Of a DNA stretch of 38,881 nucleotides, positions 9,739 to 16,960 are shown piece by piece. A program made the translations under genes and the position numbers. Location: positions 1 to 38,881 of the forward strand of contig JANXAQ010000075.1 of NCBI GenBank assembly GCA_025062105.1, read 5' to 3'. This DNA comes from Thermoguttaceae bacterium (GTDB taxonomy: Bacteria > Planctomycetota > Planctomycetia > Pirellulales > Thermoguttaceae). The notes beneath the pieces were generated by a model. It ran no database searches, had not been told where the DNA came from, and saw only the letters and a program-made list of their open reading frames with translations. Every line of letters starts with the position of its first letter. Positions within the stretch are counted from its first letter, which is position 1.

Positions 9739-10011
9739 AGAATTATTTTTGACCACACCTCAGCCATCTGGAGCGATAGTGGGTTTCTCTCTTTTCTGCC
9801 CCCGGGGCAAAGGGCACAACCTGAGGCACCTCTGAGAGGTCAACCAACCTTTCCCCTCAGCTGGCATTACCATTGCCAATGTGGGCCTATTCCTCAGAGA
9901 GCAAGGACAGATTTCGCCACTCCGGTGAAATGTGACTAAATTCCTCTTGGATGTTTTTGCTGAGCCGGATGCCTGCTTTTGCAGGGATAAGAACAGCAGA
10001 TCAGTGATCCG
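9739..10011. other. Gene-free stretch downstream of the amidase gene
   Basis: Contains two short palindromes, TGCCCCCGGGGCA (9797-9809) and ACCTCTGAGAGGT (9828-9840), without T-runs, and at about 9965-9988 a hairpin GCCTGCTTTTGCAGGG resembling the repeats at 33617-33692. No gene or clear terminator is visible. Confidence 0.4.
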
Positions 10012-11592
10012 TTATTCTTTTTGCAATAGAGGCGGCTGGTGGTGGAAAGCAAACTGTTTTTCACACCAGCCGGCTACTGCTAGAAGAGCTTCTTCCTGAT
10101 GTGGCGGGCCAATCAGTTGTACGCCGCCGGGCATTCCGTCCTCGCCCAGGCCGCACGGAATCGCCACCACCGGCAACCCAGCACAACTCCAGGGTGCCTG
10201 CATTGTCTTATCGCCGGTGGTCTGCAGGTTGGCCGGCGCCGTTGTCGTTGTCGAAGGCATGATTAGGGCGTCCCAATTGCCTAACCAATCGGCTGCTTGG
10301 TGCCGGAGGCACAGAAGACGATCCACTGCCGACAAATACTCCACAGCCGGTATCCGAAGTCCCAGGTCGAGAAGCTCGGTAATTTTGGGGCCATATTGGT
10401 TGCGGTGTTGAAGGAAGCTGGTCCGATGGTACAGGGCCGCCTCCACCGCCATAATCTGGGTATGCAGATCCAGCACATCAGCAAATTCGGCCGGCCAATC
10501 CCATCGTCCTATTTGCGCCCCCGCTTTTGCTAGCTTGTGCAGGGCTTGGTCAAAAAGCCTTTGGATAATCGAATCAGCCTGGTCTGCAAAGAAGCCATGG
10601 ACCTGAGCTAACCGCGGGGGCCGATCCAATACCTTTAAATACCACGACTGTAGTTCCTCTATCGGCGTCTGATGTGAGTCGGCCTGCGTCGAAGCTAAGG
10701 GAGGGAGCAAGCCTCGTTTTTCGCCGTATGGTCCCTGCTCCACAGACTGCTGCGAACATGGTTTTTCCAAACCAGGCTCAGACGAGCTTAACTGCTGCGG
10801 AGCAAAGAGGTTACGCTGCACCGCTTCCGCCGCTTCGGAAAACAACAGTTTTTGTTTCCATGGAGGTCGGTTTGGTACTGTGAACTGCTGAGGACCTGAG
10901 ACTTCTTGCTTAGCAGTGCGAAGCACCTGGTACATCAGCCAAAGGTCTTCCACGCACAAAGCCATCGGACCAGCATGATCCAGCCGCCAACTGACCGGCA
11001 CTACTCCTTCTAGAGGCAGTTGGCCGAAGGTGGGTTTGAGAGCGGCAATTCCACAGTAGGCGGCAGGCCGAATCAACGAACCACCCGTCTGAGTGCCCAA
11101 GGCAGCCAAGCACATGCCCATCGCTACGGCAGCCGCCGAGCCGCTGGACGATCCCCCCGGTGTGTGGGAAAGCGTCGGGCTCCAGGGATTGCGAGTCGGC
11201 GGAGGATCAAAGCAGGCAAACTCCACAGTAACCGTTTTGCCCAAAAGGATTGCCCCTGCTCGCCGCAAAGCAGCCACTAATAGAGCATCTTGGTCGGCCC
11301 GATGGCCTTCTCGGAGCGGGGAGCCGGCCTTGGTAGGCCAACCAGCTACATCGAAAATGTCCTTGATCCCCACAGGAATTCCATGTAAGGGACCTTGGTC
11401 CTGGCCCTGCTCTAACTGCTGCTGAGCCGCCCGGGCCGCCTGTAGCGCCCCTGCTTCATCCACCATCACCCAGGCTTCCACCTGATGGTCGTAGCGCCGA
11501 ATCCGCTCCAAACAGCTTTCCACCAACTCCGGCACGCTCAGCTCACCCCGCCGTAAAGCACCGGCCGCCTCTGCAATGGTCCAACGCTTCAT
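10012..11592 (-). CDS. Amidase-signature hydrolase (GatA-like)
   Basis: This 526-residue cytoplasmic protein belongs to the amidase signature family, which hydrolyses amide bonds with a Ser-cisSer-Lys triad. The lysine is in PVGIKDIFD, the cis-serine in the glycine/serine motif TPGGSSSGSAAAVA, and the nucleophile serine in GTQTGGSLIRPAAYCG. The substrate is unknown; no gatB or gatC lies nearby, so this is more likely a general amidase than the tRNA amidotransferase subunit. About residues 230-320 form a Gln/Ser/Pro-rich insertion (QQLSSSEPGLEKPCSQQSVEQ) absent from typical members. I start at ATG 11592 behind AAAAGGAAA; an extension to 11646 adds 18 residues without homology. It is divergent from the sulfatase-like gene, with an F1 repeat filling most of the gap. 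Confidence 0.85.
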   Translation of the reverse strand: MKRWTIAEAAGALRRGELSVPELVESCLERIRRYDHQVEAWVMVDEAGALQAARAAQQQLEQGQDQGPLHGIPVGIKDIFDVAGWPTKAGSPLREGHRADQDALLVAALRRAGAILLGKTVTVEFACFDPPPTRNPWSPTLSHTPGGSSSGSAAAVAMGMCLAALGTQTGGSLIRPAAYCGIAALKPTFGQLPLEGVVPVSWRLDHAGPMALCVEDLWLMYQVLRTAKQEVSGPQQFTVPNRPPWKQKLLFSEAAEAVQRNLFAPQQLSSSEPGLEKPCSQQSVEQGPYGEKRGLLPPLASTQADSHQTPIEELQSWYLKVLDRPPRLAQVHGFFADQADSIIQRLFDQALHKLAKAGAQIGRWDWPAEFADVLDLHTQIMAVEAALYHRTSFLQHRNQYGPKITELLDLGLRIPAVEYLSAVDRLLCLRHQAADWLGNWDALIMPSTTTTAPANLQTTGDKTMQAPWSCAGLPVVAIPCGLGEDGMPGGVQLIGPPHQEEALLAVAGWCEKQFAFHHQPPLLQKE

Positions 11593-11688
11593 CGCTAGAT
11601 TTCCTTTTCCAGATGCTTGATCCTCTAGATGCAACTGCAAGCGCACACCTTACAATAAGAATAACATGTTAGAATCGACGAAAATACT

Positions 11689-11878
11689 AGAACCTTTGCG
11701 GAACCTTGGACATATCGGGGATTAGGGAATTTTTGTTTCGACAGGCAGGAACTGTTTTTATCGAAGACCTACTATGTGTTGGCTTGCTATCGTTGCTAGC
11801 AACTGTATATATTGGGCTGAAGAGAGGGGGAACCAAAATGGTATAAACATAATCTGCTTGGAATTATACATAAGTTCC
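11689..11878 (-). mobile_element. F1 repeat copy in a divergent promoter region
   Basis: A reverse-oriented F1 unit: degenerate left end AGAACCTTTGCGGAACCTTG, interior GACCTACTATGTG and GTTGCTAGCAACTG, right part CCAAAATGGTATAAACATAA then GGAATTATACATAAGTTCC. It fills 190 of the 313 bp between the amidase and sulfatase-like start codons. No intact duplication is seen. Confidence 0.8.
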
Positions 11879-11894
11879 TCATTCTGAGTTTGAC

Positions 11895-11900
11895 GGGAGG
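11895..11900 (+). promoter_or_regulatory. Ribosome-binding site supporting a TTG start
   Basis: GGGAGG lies five bases before TTG 11906 and supports this non-ATG start of the sulfatase-like gene. Confidence 0.7.
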
Positions 11901-11905
11901 CTACC

Positions 11906-13147
11906 TTGAAACGAAGTGCGATTTGTTTGGTGGTGGATCGTTGGCATTTTGGGTATGTAGGAGCGTATGGGAACACATGGTTGCCCACGCCGGAGTTGGA
12001 CCGGTTAGCAGCGCGTGGTTTTGTCTTTGACCAGGCTGTCCTTGACACTCCGGCGTTGGAAAATCTCTATCGGGCTTGGTGGCAGGGTTGGCCTGCCATT
12101 CGGCGCCGAGAGGTGCCGGAGGATTGGCCCAGTTTGGCCCAACGATTGGCCGCCGCCGGCATCCATACCGCTTTTCTGACGGATGAGCTGCTGCTTGCCC
12201 GAAGCCGATTGGCAGAGGATTTTGCCGAACTGCTGCTTGTCGATCCTCCAGCAGAAGTGCGGGTGGCAGAAACGATCGACCAGACACAGACAGCTCGTTG
12301 TTTTGCGCAGATGGTCGATTGGTTGGAAAAAGCGCCGCGTCCGTTTTTGCTTTGGTGCCATTGGAGCGGGTTTGGCAGCCTATGGGACGCCCCGGTGGAG
12401 TTGCGCGAAAGTTTTCGTGAAGAAGGCGATCCGCCTGTCTATCAGGGCGTTCATCCCCCAGAAAAACACTGGCATACCGCCCCTGATCCCGATGAACTGT
12501 TAGCTTACAGCTTTGCTTATGCTGGGCAGGTAACCGTTTTGGATGCCTGCCTAGGAGGGCTGGCCACTTTTTTAGCCGAAAGCGGCTTGGACAAGGAACT
12601 GCTTTGGGTGCTGCTGGGGGCTCGGGGATATCCTTTAGGCGAACATGGTCGGGTCGGTCCCTGTGACCAAGCTCTCTACTCCGAACTAGTCCAAGTACCG
12701 TGGATAATGATTTATCCGGACGGCTTAGGGGCAACGGCCCGTAGCCAAGCCCTAGTAGAACCGGCCGATCTTTGGGCCACCCTGCTCGGTTGGTGGCAGT
12801 TGGCTCCGGATCCGCCAGCGCCGACTGCCTATGATCTTGCCCCGATTGTGCGAGAAGAAATCACCTCGGTCCGAGACCGGATTTGTCTGGTTCATCCCGA
12901 CGGCCAGCAAGCCATCCGCACCCCAGCTTGGTATCTTCGAACTACCGAATCCCTAGAAGAAGAGGAAGGCTGGGAGCTCTACGTCAAACCGGACGATCGC
13001 TGGGAGGTGAATAATGTGGCCGATCGATGTCCCGAAATAGCCGAGGCACTCAAACAGGCTTTTGAACAAACTGGCCAACACCTCCAAACCGGCCGATTAG
13101 CCGACCTGCCCCCTCTAGATGAAGTTTTGCGGATAGGCATAGAGTAA
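11906..13147 (+). CDS. Sulfatase-fold protein lacking catalytic residues (probable pseudoenzyme)
   Basis: The fold is recognisable from the N-terminus (ICLVVDRWHFGYVGAYGN, TPELDRLAARGFVFDQA) and from LGEHGRVGPCDQALYSELVQVPWIMIYP, both typical of the sulfatase/alkaline phosphatase superfamily. Sulfatases need a Cys or Ser in C/S-x-P-x-R that is converted to formylglycine; here the equivalent stretch reads LDTPALENLYRAWW with neither. The usual paired DD at the N-terminus is a single D (VVDRW), and the DHG metal site before LGEHG is ARG (LLGARGYPLGEHG). No signal peptide is seen, so it is probably cytoplasmic. The 413-residue frame is intact, which argues for selection. Function unknown: perhaps a binding or regulatory derivative. 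Start is TTG 11906. It is followed 203 bp later by folD on the same strand. Confidence 0.75.
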   Translation: MKRSAICLVVDRWHFGYVGAYGNTWLPTPELDRLAARGFVFDQAVLDTPALENLYRAWWQGWPAIRRREVPEDWPSLAQRLAAAGIHTAFLTDELLLARSRLAEDFAELLLVDPPAEVRVAETIDQTQTARCFAQMVDWLEKAPRPFLLWCHWSGFGSLWDAPVELRESFREEGDPPVYQGVHPPEKHWHTAPDPDELLAYSFAYAGQVTVLDACLGGLATFLAESGLDKELLWVLLGARGYPLGEHGRVGPCDQALYSELVQVPWIMIYPDGLGATARSQALVEPADLWATLLGWWQLAPDPPAPTAYDLAPIVREEITSVRDRICLVHPDGQQAIRTPAWYLRTTESLEEEEGWELYVKPDDRWEVNNVADRCPEIAEALKQAFEQTGQHLQTGRLADLPPLDEVLRIGIE

Positions 13148-13350
13148 CCAAGATCACCTCAGATCCGGTCCTTTCCCCCTCCGAGCTTTTTTGAGAAAAT
13201 GGTAGCCATTCCGCCAAATGAAGTAATCCGGATTAGGAAGGCTACCAACTCTAGATCTCGGGTTAGAGTGCGGATAAGCCAAGAGGAGCAAAATATTTCC
13301 TTTAAATCATGCAAACAGGCAATAGTTCCTTATGGAGAAGGGTTTTACTG

Positions 13351-14241
13351 ATGCCTGCAGAGATTTTAGACGGTAAACAGATTTCATCCGCCATCCGGCA
13401 AGAACTAGCAGAGCAAATCACTGAGTTTGTTCAAAAAACCGGTGTAACTCCCGGACTGGCTACAGTACTGGTGGGTGACAATCCCGCCTCCGTCTCCTAT
13501 GTAACTGCCAAAGGCAGAACTTGCCGAGAGCTGGGGATGCTATCCTTCCAGCATACCTTACCAGCCACTATAAGTGAACAAGAACTTTTGTCGCTTGTAG
13601 ATCGGCTTAACCGGGATCCCCAGGTGCATGGCATTTTGGTGCAATTGCCTCTGCCTAGCCACATTCGGGAAAGCCAAGTGCTTTATGCCATGGATCCGAA
13701 CAAGGATGTGGATGGCTTTCATCCAGTGAATGTTGGTAGGCTGTTGATCGGGGAAGAAATTTTTCCACCATGTACGCCGGCAGGTATCCAGGAGTTGATC
13801 CTTCGCAGCGGTACCCCGACCGACGGTGCCGATGTGGTGGTGGTAGGTCGAAGCAATATTGTCGGAAAACCGATCGCCGTCATGCTTATGCAAAAAAAGC
13901 CTGGTGCCAATGCCACAGTAACCGTCTGCCATACGCGGACCCGAAATCTTGCCGAGCATACCCGCCGGGCTGACATCCTGATCGTCGCTGCCGGATCGCC
14001 GAAAGCGGTTACCGCCGATATGGTAAAACCCGGCGCCGTGGTCATTGATGTGGGGGTCAACCGCATCGGCACCACGGAAAGTGGCAAACCCAAATTGGTC
14101 GGCGATGTGGACTTTGAAGCTGTCCGGGAAGTGGCTGGTAAAATTACTCCCGTCCCCGGCGGCGTCGGCCCGATGACCATTACCATGCTGATGCGCAATA
14201 CACTTCGCGCTGCTCGTTTACAGGTCCTAGGGCAACCCTAA
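13351..14241 (+). CDS. folD: Methylenetetrahydrofolate dehydrogenase / cyclohydrolase
   Basis: FolD interconverts 5,10-methylene-, methenyl- and 10-formyl-tetrahydrofolate in the cytoplasm, feeding purine and formyl-Met synthesis. The family elements are all present: VGDNPASVSYVTAKGRTC with the catalytic Tyr and Lys (YVTAK), VQLPLP, KDVDGFHPVNVG, PCTPAG, the NADP-binding VVGRSNIVGKP, and the C-terminal TPVPGGVGPMT. Length (296) is normal. ATG 13351 is chosen because GGAGAAGGG stands eight bases upstream; a frame from 13309 adds 14 non-homologous residues. HemY starts 46 bases downstream on the same strand, so the two are probably cotranscribed. Confidence 0.96.
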   Translation: MPAEILDGKQISSAIRQELAEQITEFVQKTGVTPGLATVLVGDNPASVSYVTAKGRTCRELGMLSFQHTLPATISEQELLSLVDRLNRDPQVHGILVQLPLPSHIRESQVLYAMDPNKDVDGFHPVNVGRLLIGEEIFPPCTPAGIQELILRSGTPTDGADVVVVGRSNIVGKPIAVMLMQKKPGANATVTVCHTRTRNLAEHTRRADILIVAAGSPKAVTADMVKPGAVVIDVGVNRIGTTESGKPKLVGDVDFEAVREVAGKITPVPGGVGPMTITMLMRNTLRAARLQVLGQP

Positions 14242-14273
14242 CTTTTTGCTGTCCTGTCGGTTGAGTAGTAGTT

Positions 14274-14279
14274 GGAGGG
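14274..14279 (+). promoter_or_regulatory. Ribosome-binding site supporting the hemY TTG start
   Basis: GGAGGG is eight bases upstream of TTG 14288 and lies in the folD-hemY gap. Confidence 0.65.
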
Positions 14280-14287
14280 ATCGCCCA

Positions 14288-15913
14288 TTGGCAGTAGCAG
14301 GTTCCGGTTCGTTATCGCAGGTTACGGTAGTCGGCGCTGGCATTTCGGGCTTGTCGGCTGCATATCGGATTCGGGAATTAGCCCCTCAGTGCAAACTGAC
14401 GGTCCTAGAGGCCCAGAATCGTCTGGGCGGAGTCATCCAAACTATCCATCTGCAAGGGTATCAGATTGAATTAAGTGCCGATAACTTTATTACTACGCTG
14501 CCTTGGGCCTTAGAGTTATGTGGACGCCTTGGGCTCTCGGACCAACTGGTCCAAACGAATCCCGCTTGCCGACGCACTTTTGTCGTGCATCGGGGCCGAC
14601 TCCATCCGTTGCCGGAAGGCTTTCTTATGATGGCCCCAAGCCGATGGTGGCCGCTAGTGGTAACGCCGCTTCTAACGCCCCTAGGCAAACTCCGGGCAGC
14701 AATGGAATATTTTTTACCTCCGCGTCGGCAAGGCGGGGATGAAAGTGTGGCGCAGTTTGCCCGACGGCGATTTGGTCGGCAGGCCTACGAACGACTTATC
14801 GAACCGTTGGTTAGCGCCGTGTATGGGGCCGATTTGGAAAAACTCAGCCTGGAGGCTACCCTGGGCCGATTCCGTCAGATGGAACTTCAATATGGCAGTC
14901 TGATCCGGGCCATGCGATCCTTGGCCCGACAGCGACGATCCGGCACCGTCGAACCAAGCTCCGGATCCCCTTCCGCCCCTCTAGAAAGCGATTCTGCTTC
15001 GGATGCCGGTTTCCAGGCTGCCCACTCGCTCAGTACTTACCAGAGCGGAAGTTCTAGACAATCGACTTTGGACCAAACAGTTACCACCCGCACTGGGACT
15101 GTCAACCAAGGGGCTTCCCCAGCAGCCACGCCAGAAAGCGGCGCCCGCTACAGCATGTTTGTTACCCTACGGGATGGCCTTTCGAGTTTGATCGAAGCAT
15201 TAGCCCGATCCTTACCCCATGGCACCTTCCACTTGCAAACACCGGTGGAAGCCCTGCACCGATTGCCGGACGGAACATGGCAGCTTCAGCTTGGGGGCCC
15301 CAAGGCCGGTCATGTTCTCTCGGCCGATGCAGTTCTTTTGGCAGTACCGGCTCATGCGGCCTCCAAGCTTCTGCAGATAGTCGATCCGCCATTAGCACGC
15401 CTTCTGGCCGAAATCCCTTACACAGGCACTGCTATTGTCGCCATGGCATTCGACCAGGCTCAGGTCGGCCATCCACTGGATGGCATGGGAGCCGTCATCC
15501 CCGCTAAAGAAAATAGCCCCCTGCTTGCTATCAGCTTTTCTAACCGCAAATACCCTCATCGAGCTCCTGTGGGCAAAGTCCTCTTACGAAGCTTTCTGGG
15601 TGGCGCCGCACACCCAGAACTACTAGACTTAGACGACCAGCAATTACGGGAGGTGGTCCTCTCGGAACTCCGCCGTCTGCTCCTTATCCAAGGCCAACCC
15701 TCTCTGGAACTCATTGCCCGTTGGCCGGCCAGTATGCCGCAGTATCCCGTCGGTCATAAGGACCGGCTGGTTGAAATCCGGCGGCGGTTAGAGCGGTTGC
15801 CTGGTCTTGCTCTGGCCGGCAACGCCTATCAAGGCATCGGCTTGCCTGACTGCATTCACACCGCCCAACAAGCTGCTGAAGGCCTACTTCGGCAACTGGG
15901 CCTAGGTACCTGA
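14288..15913 (+). CDS. hemY: Protoporphyrinogen / coproporphyrinogen III oxidase (HemY family)
   Basis: An FAD-dependent oxidase of late haem synthesis. The N-terminal dinucleotide motif is VVGAGISGLSAAYRIRE, followed by LEAQNRLGGVIQT; FARRRFGRQAYERLIEPLV and SAVYGADLEKLSLEATL are diagnostic of this family, and the C-terminus (LALAGNAYQGIGLPDCIHT) is the usual FAD-contacting end. Sequence alone does not tell proto- from coproporphyrinogen specificity. Residues about 214-285 are a Ser/Thr/Gly-rich low-complexity insertion (GTVEPSSGSPSAPLESD...) between family blocks. TTG 14288 is chosen over an upstream TTG at 14246 because of GGAGGG and because VTVVGAG should lie close to the N-terminus. Probably cotranscribed with folD; no other hem gene is in the window. 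Confidence 0.9.
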   Translation: MAVAGSGSLSQVTVVGAGISGLSAAYRIRELAPQCKLTVLEAQNRLGGVIQTIHLQGYQIELSADNFITTLPWALELCGRLGLSDQLVQTNPACRRTFVVHRGRLHPLPEGFLMMAPSRWWPLVVTPLLTPLGKLRAAMEYFLPPRRQGGDESVAQFARRRFGRQAYERLIEPLVSAVYGADLEKLSLEATLGRFRQMELQYGSLIRAMRSLARQRRSGTVEPSSGSPSAPLESDSASDAGFQAAHSLSTYQSGSSRQSTLDQTVTTRTGTVNQGASPAATPESGARYSMFVTLRDGLSSLIEALARSLPHGTFHLQTPVEALHRLPDGTWQLQLGGPKAGHVLSADAVLLAVPAHAASKLLQIVDPPLARLLAEIPYTGTAIVAMAFDQAQVGHPLDGMGAVIPAKENSPLLAISFSNRKYPHRAPVGKVLLRSFLGGAAHPELLDLDDQQLREVVLSELRRLLLIQGQPSLELIARWPASMPQYPVGHKDRLVEIRRRLERLPGLALAGNAYQGIGLPDCIHTAQQAAEGLLRQLGLGT

Positions 15914-16100
15914 AGCTTCCTTCCCGATCGAAACACTCCAATTATTCAGCTAAATGAAGCAAAGCTTCCCGTTTCTCAGGAAAGAGCTTTTCAGGAAAGA
16001 GCCTTTAAATTCGAAACCTCGGGAAAATCCTGAACATATAGTGAACTATCTGAATCTTTGACTCGACTGGCATGATGGCCCCCTCATCTAGACTTCTACT

Positions 16101-16449
16101 GGAACTTCTGCATAATCCTGAACGTTCAGTGAACTTTATGAACTTTAGCTTCGATAGGCTTTGGTTGCCCACCCCAACACCTACTCTATCTAGACTGCTA
16201 ACAGTGTTAGCAACCCAATATAATTGGATCTGAGAGGCTTTCCGAAAAAGCATTTTCATGATGAAAGGAGTTTCCCTTCCTCAATTCCTCAGAATCTCCA
16301 AAATTCCTGTTTTGAAGGAGTCTGGAGGATAGGAGCCGGTCGGCCAAAACCCATGGGAAACCAGCCAAATCCCCATTTTAGAAGAGCCTCTGAGGCGGAG
16401 GAAACTCAAATGTTATGAAAATATCTCTCCCGAATTATGTAGAGGTTCC
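16101..16449 (-). mobile_element. F1 repeat copy with an F2 element inside
   Basis: Left end GGAACTTCTGCATAATCCTG, right end CGAATTATGTAGAGGTTCC, flanked by TACT on both sides (16097-16100 and 16450-16453), a 4-bp target duplication. It is 349 bp long because an F2 unit (16234-16390) is inserted; subtracting it and its TGA duplication leaves 189 bp. Confidence 0.9.
16234..16390. mobile_element. F2 repeat copy nested in an F1 copy
   Basis: Starts GAGGCTTTCCGAAAAAGC and ends AGAAGAGCCTC, bounded by TGA on both sides (16231-16233, 16391-16393). The interior matches 25831-25988 closely (GATGAAAGGAG, AGGAGCCGGTCGGCCAAAA, GGAAACCAGCCAAATCCCCA). Confidence 0.85.
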
Positions 16450-16547
16450 TACTACATGTAGGGTGTTGCCAGGGCTACCATCGGATCTCTTGGGTCAGAG
16501 GGGATAGGAACGGTATTTTCTCAAAAATTTGATGGGTGAAGGATTTT

Positions 16548-16736
16548 GGAGGCCTCGGCAAACCTGGCCATAGAGTGAACTTTATGGACTTTTGATTCTA
16601 TAGCAATTCGGCTCTTTCTTCCCGAATACCTCCGAGTTATTAGGTAGTAACAATGCTAGCAGTCCTATGTATTGGGTTAGCGGGGCAAAGGACCAAAATG
16701 GTATAAAAATATCTCCCCTGAATTATGCAGGGTTCC
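16548..16736 (-). mobile_element. F1 repeat copy, reverse orientation
   Basis: Degenerate left end GGAGGCCTCGGCAAACCTGG, then ATAGAGTGAACTTTATGGAC, interior GCTAGCAGTCC, right part CCAAAATGGTATAAAAATAT and GAATTATGCAGGGTTCC. No target duplication remains. With 16101-16449 it fills most of the hemY-proS gap (15914-16960), which otherwise holds no gene. Confidence 0.82.
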
Positions 16737-16960
16737 TAAGTTTTTTCTGTAAACGAAATTTCCATTTCGGTCCTTTTGCCGGAGAGATTTTGGCTGGCAA
16801 GTAAGCGAGCTGGGAAATAGTGCTATCCATGCCAAGATAAGAGCAATGCGGAGCAACCCGGGGAGAGGTAAGTTACTTTACTCGGTTAAACTACTGTTAA
16901 TGAGAAACAATAGAAGCCAATTCCTTCGGCTAGATGGATGGCGAGCAGTAAGTCGGCTCT

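Noticed and set aside
11901..12734. A 277-residue minus-strand reading frame opposite the sulfatase-like gene
   Set aside because: The plus-strand frame has a good ribosome-binding site and recognisable fold; the opposite frame is Pro/Arg-rich shadow sequence.
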